From the NCBI GenBank assembly GCA_965116685.1, contig OZ220707.1, forward strand, positions 2,356,001-2,420,000: DNA of 64,000 nt, written 5' to 3'. The number at the start of each line of letters is the position of its first letter. Within the stretch, counting starts at the first letter, position 1. A model generated the notes under the pieces. The model made no database searches, had not been told where the DNA came from, and was given only the letters and a program-made list of their open reading frames with translations. The translations under genes were made by a program, and so were the position numbers. Positions 44,467-53,247 of this stretch are shown piece by piece. This stretch comes from Bin80 sp965116685. GTDB taxonomy: Bacteria > Bacteroidota > Rhodothermia > Rhodothermales > Bin80.

Positions 44467-45558
44467 TTAGCGGACCAGCCATGCGCTAAACCGTTCGTTC
44501 ATCTCGTCCTGATGGTCAACCCACCAAGCTGAGTCATAACGTAAGGCACGTTGCGTATTGGCGGGACTTGCCGGCATGTGTGGTTCCATATCTACGCCAG
44601 CCACCACATGAGTGGTCACCAATGGCATCCCGGACTTCCGCACGGGGGAATATGAGATCCGCCTCCCGATTCGCGACAATGATTCAGCACTGGTTGCGAA
44701 GACAACATATTCCAGAGCCTCCTTGAGGCGTGGAGTACCTCGGACAATTCCGATCTGTCCCACATCGAGTATCTGTCCGTCCCATACAATCACGAACGGC
44801 TGATCTTCAAGCACCTGTGCGTTGAAGATGCGACCATTGTAGGCTGTGGTCATGGTCACTTCCCCGTCGGCCAGCATTTGTGGTGGCTGGGCGCCTGCTT
44901 CCCACCAGATCACCTCGTCCTTGATCGTTTCGAGTTTCGCAAAAGCGCGATCAACTCCCTCGGGGGTATCCAGCGTGGCGTACACCTGATCCAGGGGTAC
45001 CCCGTCTGCAATCAATGCCCATTCAAGATTTACCTGCGGTACTCGCCTCATTCCCCGGCGACCAGGGAAGGTCTCCAAGTCGAAAAAATCAGCCATCGTA
45101 GTGGGCTTGGGACCGGAGATCGTCGTCTCATTGTAAGCATACACACTTGACCAATAGAGATTGCCTACACCACATTCGGTCAGGCTTTCGGCCACAAAAT
45201 CATCAATAGCGGGTGTTCCATCAGGGCCAGGCGGTAATATGTCGATGTCGATTGGTTCCAGAAGTCCTTCGTCGCATCCCCGCACCGCGTCGGCGAATTC
45301 CAGATCCACTACATCCCAATGAATATTGCCAATTTCCACCTGTGCGCGAATCTGGGCGAGGCCTCCGTTATAGTCCTCAACCTCAACATTGATGCCGGTC
45401 TCTTCGCTGAAGGGAATGTTCACCCCCTCATTGGAGGCTTGTCCATACGAGCCTCCCCAAGACACCGTCGTGATGGAGCGAGGAGCATCCGTGCCACACC
45501 CAGCAGCCAACAGGGCGACCAAGAGCGAGAAAGCAACTGCTTTAATGGGATAATTCAT
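44467..45558 (-). CDS. ABC transporter substrate-binding lipoprotein, PotD/spermidine-putrescine type
   Basis: This is a 363-residue lipoprotein with lipobox 'LLAAGC' (Cys at ~21). The mature part matches the extracellular solute-binding family 1/8 of polyamine uptake: 'ITTVSWGGSYGQASNEGVNIPFSEETGINVEVEDYNGG', 'IHWDVVDLEFADAVRGCDEGLLEPID', 'VYAYNETTISGPKPTTMADFFDLETFPGRRGMRR' and 'EAGAQPPQMLADGEVTMTTAYNGRI'. It would deliver a polyamine or similar ligand to a membrane transporter, but no permease or ATPase gene is adjacent. It is thus an orphan binding protein in this window. Confidence 0.85.
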   Translation of the reverse strand: MNYPIKAVAFSLLVALLAAGCGTDAPRSITTVSWGGSYGQASNEGVNIPFSEETGINVEVEDYNGGLAQIRAQVEIGNIHWDVVDLEFADAVRGCDEGLLEPIDIDILPPGPDGTPAIDDFVAESLTECGVGNLYWSSVYAYNETTISGPKPTTMADFFDLETFPGRRGMRRVPQVNLEWALIADGVPLDQVYATLDTPEGVDRAFAKLETIKDEVIWWEAGAQPPQMLADGEVTMTTAYNGRIFNAQVLEDQPFVIVWDGQILDVGQIGIVRGTPRLKEALEYVVFATSAESLSRIGRRISYSPVRKSGMPLVTTHVVAGVDMEPHMPASPANTQRALRYDSAWWVDHQDEMNERFSAWLVR

Positions 45559-45840
45559 GGTTTAGTCTTTTTGATTTTACTGCTATAGTGATGAATGAAG
45601 GCTCAAATTTCCGCAAAAGAAGAGAGCTCGTCTTTTGTAGTGGGTAGCCTGTAATTTGAGTTCTAGTTGGAGACTGTATATATGGTTGCCAAACGAGACA
45701 ACAACTTAGGTATCCTTGAATGAATATCGTCAATTGGCCCGAAGTTTGTATTTACATTTTTTCTAATAGGAGGGCGGTGCCGCATGCCCAAGTCGGGTTA
45801 AAAAGCCGCTCTTCGCCAGAGATTGGAGTTGAGCAGGACA

Positions 45841-46311
45841 TCATTTTTTCATGAGTTCTTCTGCAACCACCGCAGGCACAAAGGGGCGGATATCTCCATC
45901 CCATTGCAGGATATCGCGAACCAGAGAGGAACTCGTCAGAGCATGGGCCGCAGAGGTATGGAAAAACACCGTGTCAAGTTCTGGAACCATCCTGCGATTT
46001 GTGTGCGCCATCTGCGACTCGTAATCAAAGTCCCGGGAAGTGCGCAGACCTCGCACCAGCGCACAGGCTCCCAAATTTTTTGCATGCTCGGCAATCAGGC
46101 CATCAAAGCTCATTACCTGCACGCCGTCTAAATGAGTGGTGGCCCGCTGAATCAGGTCAATACGCATTTCCGGGGGCAGGAGGGTTGACTTCTCCGCGTG
46201 AATAGCGACCGTGATCACGAGACGGTCAAATACACGGAGTGCACGCTCTGCAATATCCAGATGACCAAGTGTGAAGGGATCAAATGTGCCGGGATAGATA
46301 GCCAGTTTCAT
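45841..46311 (-). CDS. coaD: Pantetheine-phosphate adenylyltransferase
   Basis: This is a 156-residue enzyme for the penultimate step of coenzyme A synthesis (4'-phosphopantetheine plus ATP to dephospho-CoA). It has the nucleotidyltransferase motif 'GTFDPFTLGH' (8-17), 'RGLRTSRDFDYESQMAHTNR' and the 'SSSLVRDI' ISSTxxR-like motif. Length is typical. It starts 4 bp after rsmD, so the two are co-transcribed, a common arrangement in bacteria. Confidence 0.96.
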   Translation of the reverse strand: MKLAIYPGTFDPFTLGHLDIAERALRVFDRLVITVAIHAEKSTLLPPEMRIDLIQRATTHLDGVQVMSFDGLIAEHAKNLGACALVRGLRTSRDFDYESQMAHTNRRMVPELDTVFFHTSAAHALTSSSLVRDILQWDGDIRPFVPAVVAEELMKK

Positions 46312-46315
46312 GGAA

Positions 46316-46849
46316 TTATGCCTGGAATATACTTACGTGCGTGCGGCCATAGCCGCGTGTGGTGTCAAGAGAAGGATGCCCGGTAAATTGGGTTCGTGTA
46401 TCGTGTTCAACCACAAACAGTCCTCCAGGGCGCAAACAGGGGAGTGCAAGATCCGGGAGATCATTCATTGTTTCAAGTTCGTATGGGGGATCGGCAAGGA
46501 TGAGATCCAACGGGGCTCCATGATACTGTTTCAGGTAGATTACGGCATCTGCACATAAAAAATGACATTTCGAGGTTAAGTCCAGCTGCTCAGCATTTTT
46601 CCGTGAGGCATTGACGGCTTTGCGGTCCGATTCTACGAGAATCGCACGATCTGCACCGCGGCTGAGCCCCTCAAGTGCGAGAGCACCCGTGCCGGAAAAC
46701 AGGTCAAGCAGCCGGGCATCCCTTAACGAGATTCGAGCCTCAATCAGGGCATACAATGCCTCGCGTACCCGATCCGTAGTCGGGCGCGTTTTTAGATCCT
46801 TTGGTCGGACCAATTTACGGCCACGCAGACTGCCGACAATTATACGCAT
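46316..46849 (-). CDS. rsmD: 16S rRNA (guanine(966)-N(2))-methyltransferase
   Basis: This is a 177-residue SAM-dependent methyltransferase that modifies the small-subunit rRNA. Motifs are the N-terminal 'MRIIVGSLRGRKL' and 'TRPTTDRVREALY', the SAM-binding 'LLDLFSGTGALALE' (about 47-60) and the catalytic 'ADPPYE' (119-124). Length and motif spacing are complete. It is the first gene of the rsmD-coaD pair and diverges from the NDUFA9-like gene over a 75-bp shared promoter region. Confidence 0.96.
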   Translation of the reverse strand: MRIIVGSLRGRKLVRPKDLKTRPTTDRVREALYALIEARISLRDARLLDLFSGTGALALEGLSRGADRAILVESDRKAVNASRKNAEQLDLTSKCHFLCADAVIYLKQYHGAPLDLILADPPYELETMNDLPDLALPCLRPGGLFVVEHDTRTQFTGHPSLDTTRGYGRTHVSIFQA

Positions 46850-46924
46850 CGCGGTCTTCTCCTATGTTTACGCAGACGCATCATACATGAATCGCAGGCG
46901 TAGTAACGGTAAATCTGAAATCCT

Positions 46925-47833
46925 ATGCGCATACTTTTAACAGGTGGGACAGGTTTTGTTGGCCGCCATGTACTACGTGAGTTATTGGCAAAGGGCTACC
47001 AGGTTCGTGTTCTTGTACGACGGGGTGGTGCTCCAGAAGGGTTTGAAGGGAGCCAGGTAGAGGTCGTACGCGGAGATATTAATGGTACCCTGGGGAAGTT
47101 CATGGACGATGTGGATGGGGTGGTTCATCTGGTTGGGATCCTTGAAGAGGTGCCAGCGCAAAAAGTGACCTTTGAAGCGCTTCATACGCGTGCAACGCAA
47201 AATGTCGCCAATGCTGTTAGGGTGGCTTGCGTGCCCAGGCTCGTCTTCGTAAGTGCCAATGGAGCCTCACAGCACGGAGCAACGAAGTACCAGACCACGA
47301 AATGGGCCGCCGAAGAAGCTGTGCGGAATTCAGGCCTTGATCACTGGTGTATTCTTCGTCCTGGATTGATTTTTGGGGATCCGGGAATGGAGCGGGAGGA
47401 GTTTTGTACGGTGCTCTCAGGAACCCTGATCAAGCCGTTCCCCATTCTGCCGGTATTCGGCAGTGGTCTTTATCAACTGCAGCCTGTTTCCGTGGAAGAG
47501 GTCGCAGAGGCAACCGTCCAGGCTTTGATGCTCCCCGAGGCACACGGACAAACTATTCCGGTTGTGGGGCCTGACCGATTCACCTATATTGAGTTGTTGG
47601 ATGTGATCACTCGGGCACTTGGGATGAAGCCGAAGCCAAAAATCAAATTACCCTTGTCGTTTGTGCGCACCGGGATGCGCTTTGCCGGCAGTATGTTGCC
47701 GATCACGCCGGATCAACTCACCATGCTCATTGCCGGTAATGTTGGAGACGAGTCCCATTTCTACAATCTATTCCAAGTGACTAAGCGCCCATTCAACGAA
47801 GAGAATCTGGGGTACTTGCGTCTTCGGGTATAG
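46925..47833 (+). CDS. NDUFA9-like NAD(P)-binding atypical short-chain reductase
   Basis: This is a 302-residue Rossmann protein starting 'MRILLTGGTGFVGRHVLRELLAKGYQVRVLVRR' (GxxGxxG, about 7-13). It has 'VEVVRGDI', 'VDGVVHLVGI', 'YQTTKWAAEEAVRNSGLDHWCILRPGLIFG' and the C-terminal 'PVVGPDRFTYIELLDVI'. It belongs to the atypical SDR group that includes the complex I accessory subunit NDUFA9 and YwnB/NmrA-like proteins. No complex I genes are near; a redox or ubiquinone-related role is only inferred. The next gene begins 1 bp after the stop. Confidence 0.84.
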   Translation: MRILLTGGTGFVGRHVLRELLAKGYQVRVLVRRGGAPEGFEGSQVEVVRGDINGTLGKFMDDVDGVVHLVGILEEVPAQKVTFEALHTRATQNVANAVRVACVPRLVFVSANGASQHGATKYQTTKWAAEEAVRNSGLDHWCILRPGLIFGDPGMEREEFCTVLSGTLIKPFPILPVFGSGLYQLQPVSVEEVAEATVQALMLPEAHGQTIPVVGPDRFTYIELLDVITRALGMKPKPKIKLPLSFVRTGMRFAGSMLPITPDQLTMLIAGNVGDESHFYNLFQVTKRPFNEENLGYLRLRV

Positions 47834-47834
47834 G

Positions 47835-49667
47835 ATGCTTTCGTTTCGCGCGGTCCTGCTTTGTCTGGTGGGCTTGAGTGCGCCAGTCGTGCACGCCCAG
47901 ATTCAGGCGGACACCGCACGTTCATTTATGTCATTTCGTGCCGTGGAAGACACGCTCAACCGTGCAGTATTGACGGCGCATCACGATATCACCTCCTCGC
48001 TCATACAAATCCCGGGTAGCTTTGTGTATGACTTTAATACATTTGCGTGGCCGGCCGCCTGGAGTATTCACGGACTCAGCCCACAGTCGGTTCAGCTTTA
48101 CTTCGGAGCGATTCCTTTTGATGACCTGTTGACGGGTCGCAGTCGCTATGATTTGCTCCCAACAGCACTCCTCAGGTCGGCGGAAATAAATCCCGGTTTA
48201 CCGGGTGGGATTACAGGAATCCAAACAGAACTCCGAACGGTAAATTCGTCCCAGCCGCATACCCAGCTTCACTATCAGGCGGGAGACCATAAATTGCAGA
48301 GAGTGACTGCACTGCACGCACAGCAAAGGAATCACCTGTTTGATCAACCGGGCCGCCTGGAAGGATTATTTGCTTATGGAGGTGCTTCGGATGCAGGGGA
48401 TTATCCCGGAAGTCGCTTGCAGCGGCAGCGGCAGCTTCTTCTCAGGACACGCTACCAGCGGACTACATGGTCCCTGGAACTCCTGTATCTGCATAATCAG
48501 CGCCGCTTAGGTGCTCATAGCGGCGTATTGGGCGCGGAGGATACACGCTATAATCGCTTGATCGCCGGGGTCATCGGTGAAAGGCAGACAAGGAGAACCG
48601 TGCGGAATGATGTATTGACCACATTCAAGACGCAGATTCTGACGGCCTCAATGTACCTGACGACCCAATCCGGCCGCTATGCAGGTGTAGGGGCATCAGC
48701 CCGGCGGTTTGGCGGATCCCTCCTGAGAGACTTCAAGTCTGATCGGAACCGGTTGCGTGTACGGGTTGATGCATACACGCAGCGGATTCCCACAGGGAGT
48801 GCCTTACCAGGGGGGCATCAGGCTTCGGTGATTGAAATTCAACTCAGGGATTCTCTGCGACTGCAGTCCGGCTATCTACTCGCCCAGGCAGGTCTACGGA
48901 ATCAGACGGGAGACTGGTCTCCTCGGGGTCGCCTACAGTGGGGGGCATCCATATCCGTGCTTGATCCCTATGTGGAGATCAGCTACAGCGCCGGGCCTGC
49001 TTCGGCACCCGGATGGGGGAATTATCTGGTCAATAAAGGGACCGGAGTAGGGCGTGTACTGCAGGCGCATACGGGAATCGGGTTACGTATGGGGCGGTTC
49101 ATCCTCACGCCCTACGGGTTTATGTCCGATGCCCAGGATATGCCGGACTACAGGGAGATCACCATTGATTCCGTGCAGGTCGTTCAGGATACATACACGG
49201 CGCTCGGGGCCGGGATCCGTCTGCATCTTGCGGCGGAGCCGGATCGTGGAATCTATGCTGCCGTGAACGCTGGGTTTACCGAGACCGGTCGGACCAGCTA
49301 TAATGCAAAGCGCATTCTCCCGCAGTGGGCATTGTCAGGACAGCTGGGATTTCGTACGGTTCTGTTTACCGGGGATTTACGACTAGACGTATCGGTGCGC
49401 GGCAGGTCATGGAGTGCAATGACGAGCCGTACCCTGCACTCCCCCACTGGGTTACTGGTTATCCCGTCCAGAGAACGCTCCCCCGTTCCGGCATCCTACA
49501 CGCTTGATCTAGTAGTGGAAGGAGGCATTCGTACGGCAACTCTATACGTGTTCTATGAGAATATGACCAGTGGCACAGGGTTGATGGCTGGGAATGAGTT
49601 GGTCGCAGATTATCCGCTTCCAGCAGGGCAGTTGCGTTTCGGGGTGTACTGGCCGATCATGAATTAA
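47835..49667 (+). CDS. Outer-membrane beta-barrel protein with TonB-receptor-like plug region
   Basis: This is a 610-residue exported protein with signal peptide 'MLSFRAVLLCLVGLSAPVVHAQ'. Residues ~50-140 resemble the start of a receptor plug ('LIQIPGSFVYDFN...SPQSVQLYFGAIPFDDLLTGRSRYDLLPTALLRSAEI'). The remaining ~460 residues are a series of amphipathic strands ('LQRQRQLLLRTRYQRTTWSLELLYLHNQRRLG') ending 'LPAGQLRFGVYWPIMN'. The layout fits a diverged TonB-dependent receptor or porin-like barrel; no TonB box is evident. It may be translationally linked to the reductase before it. The substrate is unknown. Confidence 0.68.
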   Translation: MLSFRAVLLCLVGLSAPVVHAQIQADTARSFMSFRAVEDTLNRAVLTAHHDITSSLIQIPGSFVYDFNTFAWPAAWSIHGLSPQSVQLYFGAIPFDDLLTGRSRYDLLPTALLRSAEINPGLPGGITGIQTELRTVNSSQPHTQLHYQAGDHKLQRVTALHAQQRNHLFDQPGRLEGLFAYGGASDAGDYPGSRLQRQRQLLLRTRYQRTTWSLELLYLHNQRRLGAHSGVLGAEDTRYNRLIAGVIGERQTRRTVRNDVLTTFKTQILTASMYLTTQSGRYAGVGASARRFGGSLLRDFKSDRNRLRVRVDAYTQRIPTGSALPGGHQASVIEIQLRDSLRLQSGYLLAQAGLRNQTGDWSPRGRLQWGASISVLDPYVEISYSAGPASAPGWGNYLVNKGTGVGRVLQAHTGIGLRMGRFILTPYGFMSDAQDMPDYREITIDSVQVVQDTYTALGAGIRLHLAAEPDRGIYAAVNAGFTETGRTSYNAKRILPQWALSGQLGFRTVLFTGDLRLDVSVRGRSWSAMTSRTLHSPTGLLVIPSRERSPVPASYTLDLVVEGGIRTATLYVFYENMTSGTGLMAGNELVADYPLPAGQLRFGVYWPIMN

Positions 49668-49717
49668 CAACAATCGGCAATAATTCCGTATAAGCATTGC
49701 AATCGGGTCTAGCTGCC

Positions 49718-50539
49718 ATGAAGCCCAGTGCTTACGAAGAGCGTGTACTGTGGGAAATTCATGCCTGGCGGCATGAGGAGCCGTCGTGGCTGCGCCGGAA
49801 AGTGCAATGGGTCAATCGGCCGCTGAAAGCATTATCAAAACAGGCAGTACGGATTCCGGGGGTCGAATGGACGCTGGAACATGTGGTGGCCGGTCTTGTG
49901 ACGTGCACCAATGAGATTGCTCAGGATACCACCTCGCGCCCGGCTACACTGGCGGCGTTTCAGGCAAAAGGTTACAATGTCCGCGATTTTTCGGATATTG
50001 GAGGTCTCGATCTGAAAGCAGTAGATGACGTACTCAGCGGCCTGGACCTGCGCTATCAGACCTTAACAGCGGCCCATGGCGCAGCTGCAGGTCTTGCAGG
50101 AGTGGCTGGGATGGCGGCGGATATTGTCGCTCTGGTCGCGCTCAATCTCCGTGCCACAGGGCAGATTGCATTGTGCTGCGGGTACGATATCAGCCTGCCG
50201 GAAGAACGCGGGTATGCGTTGAATGTATTGACTATGGCTACGCAGGCAGAAGAAAAAGAAGGCGGACATGCACAGGCACTTGCTGAGCGGCATACGCGTG
50301 CTGCCATTGAGCAGACTGCGGTCGGGGTTACGGTGCGCAGCACAGCGCGGGTACTCGGGATGCGTCTGATCAAATTGAAACTGGCACAGGTGATCCCATT
50401 GGCCGCAGTGATTGCCGGAGGCGGATTCAATGCGTATTATACCACACGCGTGTGTGAGATGGCCAGACACCTGTATCGGGAGCGTCGTTTACAAGACAGG
50501 TATGGCAGCGATTTACTGAACTCTTTATTGGGACTATGA
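49718..50539 (+). CDS. EcsC family protein
   Basis: This is a 273-residue protein (start at the ATG at 49718, MKPSAYEERVLWEIHAWR). Family features are 'YEERVLWEIHAWRHE', 'GGLDLKAVDDVL', the hydrophobic stretch 'TAAHGAAAGLAGVAGMAADIVALVALNLRATGQIALCCGYDI' (about 112-155) and the C-terminal 'LIKLKLAQVIPLAAVIAGGGFNAYYTTRVCEMA'. EcsC proteins are membrane-associated; in Bacillus one lies with the Ecs ABC transporter, but the function is unknown. The stop overlaps the start of the sulfatase gene (ATGA). Confidence 0.87.
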   Translation: MKPSAYEERVLWEIHAWRHEEPSWLRRKVQWVNRPLKALSKQAVRIPGVEWTLEHVVAGLVTCTNEIAQDTTSRPATLAAFQAKGYNVRDFSDIGGLDLKAVDDVLSGLDLRYQTLTAAHGAAAGLAGVAGMAADIVALVALNLRATGQIALCCGYDISLPEERGYALNVLTMATQAEEKEGGHAQALAERHTRAAIEQTAVGVTVRSTARVLGMRLIKLKLAQVIPLAAVIAGGGFNAYYTTRVCEMARHLYRERRLQDRYGSDLLNSLLGL

Positions 50540-51975
50540 AATTCCTTGGAGCCCTGGCATTTCTTACGATCTTCGTCGGTTGTCGTGTGACCGAGCCGGT
50601 AAATTTCGTCTTCATTCTGGCGGACGATCTGGGATATATGGATGTCGGCGCCTACAATCCGGACACGTTTTATGAAACCCCGAATATTGATCGCCTGGCA
50701 GATGAGGGGGTACGATTTACACAGGGGTATGCAGCGGCACCGGTCTGCAGTCCCACCCGTGCTAGTATAATGACCGGGCTGTATCCCTCACGGATGGCGA
50801 CGACAGATTACTTTGGAGCTCCGCAACCCGATCGAGTCTCCAGACACTGGACACGCAATAAGCCGCTATTGCCTGCCAGGTATGAACCGCAGCTGCCGCA
50901 TGATGAGGTTACCGTTGCGGAAGCACTCTCGGCTGCAGGATACAGGACCTTCTGGGCAGGTAAATGGCATCTGGGCGGGGAAGGCTCTTACCCTGAGGAT
51001 CATGGATTTGAAGTCAATCGCGGGGGCTGGGAGGCGGGTGGTCCCTATGGGCGAGGGAATTATTTTGTGCCTTATGATAATCCGCGGCTGGAGGATGGCC
51101 CGGAAGGAGAGCATATGCCTGCCAGACTGGCGGCGGAGACGGTCCGGTTTATTGGGGAGAACCAGGATCAGCCGTTTATTACATTTCTATCCTTCTATTC
51201 GGTTCATACCCCACTCATGGCGCGGCCAGACCTGCAGGAGAAATATGAGGCGAAGCCTGCGTCGCCGACCATGTGGGGCACCGAAGGGGATCGCCAAGTG
51301 CGCCTGACGCAAGATCATGCGGTGTACGCTGCGATGGTTGAGGCAATGGATCAAGCCGTAGGCACGGTACTTGCTGCATTGGATGAATTGGATCTTGTGC
51401 GCAATACCATGGTAATTTTCACTTCAGATAATGGAGGACTCTCCACCTCGGAAGGACATCCAACCAGCAACCTGCCACTGAGGGCCGGAAAAGGATGGAT
51501 GTATGAGGGAGGGATTCGGGAGCCATTGCTCATGCGCTGGCCTGCACTCCTGAAAGGAGGACGGGTGGAGGATACACCGGTAACCAGTCCAGACTTTATG
51601 CCGACATTACTGCAGATCGCAAGGTTGCCGGAGCCGGACTTTACCGATGGAGTCAGCCTATTGCCCCTCCTGATTGAACGACGCGCTCCGGAGCGGGATC
51701 TCTATTGGCATTATCCGCACTATGGCAACCAGGGGGGAAGTCCCTCAAGTGCAGTGCGACGTGGGGATTGGAAGCTCATCCGATTCTATGAAGACGGCAG
51801 GGAAGAACTGTATGATCTGGCTGCGGATGTATCCGAACGGGAAAATCATGCGTCTAATCAACCAGAGATACGTAATGAACTCTCGGAAGCACTGGATACA
51901 TGGTTGGATCAGGTGAATGCACGCCTGCCAACCCCCAATTCAGACAACATAAACGGAGAACAGACCGATGAGTGA
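50536..51975 (+). CDS. Arylsulfatase-type sulfatase, predicted lipoprotein
   Basis: This is a 479-residue type I sulfatase. The N-terminus 'MKFLGALAFLTIFVGC' ends in a likely lipobox Cys, so the enzyme may be anchored to a membrane. Metal and active-site residues are 'FILADDLGYMDVG' (DD), 'VCSPTRASIMTGLYPSR' with Cys71 in the C-x-P-x-R motif that must be converted to formylglycine, 'GKWHLGG', 'THTPL'-like 'YSVHTPLMARPDL' and 'FTSDNGG'. It removes sulfate from sulfated sugars or similar esters. Its gene overlaps ecsC by 4 bp and clpX by 8 bp, an unusual coupling of a catabolic enzyme with a protease subunit. Confidence 0.92.
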   Translation: MKFLGALAFLTIFVGCRVTEPVNFVFILADDLGYMDVGAYNPDTFYETPNIDRLADEGVRFTQGYAAAPVCSPTRASIMTGLYPSRMATTDYFGAPQPDRVSRHWTRNKPLLPARYEPQLPHDEVTVAEALSAAGYRTFWAGKWHLGGEGSYPEDHGFEVNRGGWEAGGPYGRGNYFVPYDNPRLEDGPEGEHMPARLAAETVRFIGENQDQPFITFLSFYSVHTPLMARPDLQEKYEAKPASPTMWGTEGDRQVRLTQDHAVYAAMVEAMDQAVGTVLAALDELDLVRNTMVIFTSDNGGLSTSEGHPTSNLPLRAGKGWMYEGGIREPLLMRWPALLKGGRVEDTPVTSPDFMPTLLQIARLPEPDFTDGVSLLPLLIERRAPERDLYWHYPHYGNQGGSPSSAVRRGDWKLIRFYEDGREELYDLAADVSERENHASNQPEIRNELSEALDTWLDQVNARLPTPNSDNINGEQTDE

Positions 51976-53242
51976 TAAAGGAAATGACGAGCGACTCACA
52001 TGCTCATTCTGCAATCGTACGAGCGATGAAGTGAATTCCCTTGTCGCAGGTCAGGATGTATTTATTTGTGATCAGTGTGTGGCAGATGCGCAGATCATTC
52101 TGAATGATACAGAAAAGCCGGGGCCAAGAGTGAAACGCTCCGCCCCTCGCAAGAAAAAGCCCCCCCGAAGCCTGCCACTGCCGAAACAGATCAAGGCGGA
52201 ACTGGACAAGTATGTGATTGGGCAGGAGTATGCCAAAAAATCCCTGGCAGTTGCCGTGTACAATCACTACAAACGCGTAGACTCTGAGCAGTTTGTGACC
52301 GATTACAAGGATGTCGAGATCGAAAAATCAAACATCCTTCTTCTGGGATCAAGCGGCACCGGCAAGACGCTGCTCGCACGGACCCTTGCCCGGATCCTGG
52401 ATGTGCCATTTTCGATCAGTGATGCCACAACCCTGACCGAAGCCGGCTATGTTGGGGAAGATGTGGAAACGATTTTGTCGAATCTGTTATGCGCGGCAGA
52501 ATTTGAGGTCGAGGATGCAGAGCGGGGGATCATTTTTATTGACGAGATTGACAAAATCGCCCGCAAAAGTCACAACGCCTCCATTACACGGGATGTGTCG
52601 GGGGAAGGAGTGCAGCAGGCACTACTGAAAGTACTGGAGGGAACCATCGCAGGTGTACCTCCCAAAGGGGGACGCAAGCATCCAGAACAAAGTCTAGTGA
52701 GTATTAACACGAGTGGAATCCTCTTTATCTGCGGGGGCGCATTCGAAGGACTGTCAGAAATCATTGCCCGCAGACTCAACGTAAATCAGATTGGGTTTGC
52801 ATCCAATCCTCAGCGACGTTATGACGACTCAGATACCACGGTACTGCAGTTCGTGGAGCCGGAAGATCTGGTTCATTATGGATTGATCCCCGAGCTCATT
52901 GGGCGGTTGCCGCTAACCGGTGCCCTGAAGCCACTCTCGGATGACGAGATGATGCGGATCCTCACCGAACCCCAAAACGCTGTGATCCGACAGTACCAGA
53001 AGCTGTTTGCATTTGATGGGGTTGATCTGGTTTTTGATGAGTCTGCACTACGTGGTATTGTGAAGCGTGCACGTGCAATGGGAACCGGTGCAAGGGGATT
53101 GCGCAGTGTACTCGAACAGTCTATGTTGGATATTATGTTTGAGATCCATAGTGTAAAGGATGTTGGGGTCTGTTCAATTACAGAGGAGACGATCTCATTG
53201 GGGAAACCGCCTATTTACGAAAAGCGCAAGGCTTCAGCCTGA
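51968..53242 (+). CDS. clpX: ATP-dependent Clp protease ATP-binding subunit ClpX
   Basis: This is a 424-residue AAA+ unfoldase that feeds substrates into ClpP. The N-terminal zinc finger has Cys12, Cys15, Cys34 and Cys37. The AAA+ core shows Walker A 'GSSGTGKT' (127-134), 'EAGYVGEDVETIL', Walker B 'IIFIDEIDKIA', the RKH-like pore loop region, sensor elements 'GLIPELIGRLP' and C-terminal 'MGTGARGLRSVLEQSMLDIMFE'. ClpX would also degrade SsrA-tagged proteins from stalled ribosomes. clpP is not beside it. The start lies inside the 3' end of the sulfatase gene. Confidence 0.96.
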   Translation: MSDKGNDERLTCSFCNRTSDEVNSLVAGQDVFICDQCVADAQIILNDTEKPGPRVKRSAPRKKKPPRSLPLPKQIKAELDKYVIGQEYAKKSLAVAVYNHYKRVDSEQFVTDYKDVEIEKSNILLLGSSGTGKTLLARTLARILDVPFSISDATTLTEAGYVGEDVETILSNLLCAAEFEVEDAERGIIFIDEIDKIARKSHNASITRDVSGEGVQQALLKVLEGTIAGVPPKGGRKHPEQSLVSINTSGILFICGGAFEGLSEIIARRLNVNQIGFASNPQRRYDDSDTTVLQFVEPEDLVHYGLIPELIGRLPLTGALKPLSDDEMMRILTEPQNAVIRQYQKLFAFDGVDLVFDESALRGIVKRARAMGTGARGLRSVLEQSMLDIMFEIHSVKDVGVCSITEETISLGKPPIYEKRKASA

Positions 53243-53247
53243 GTTGT

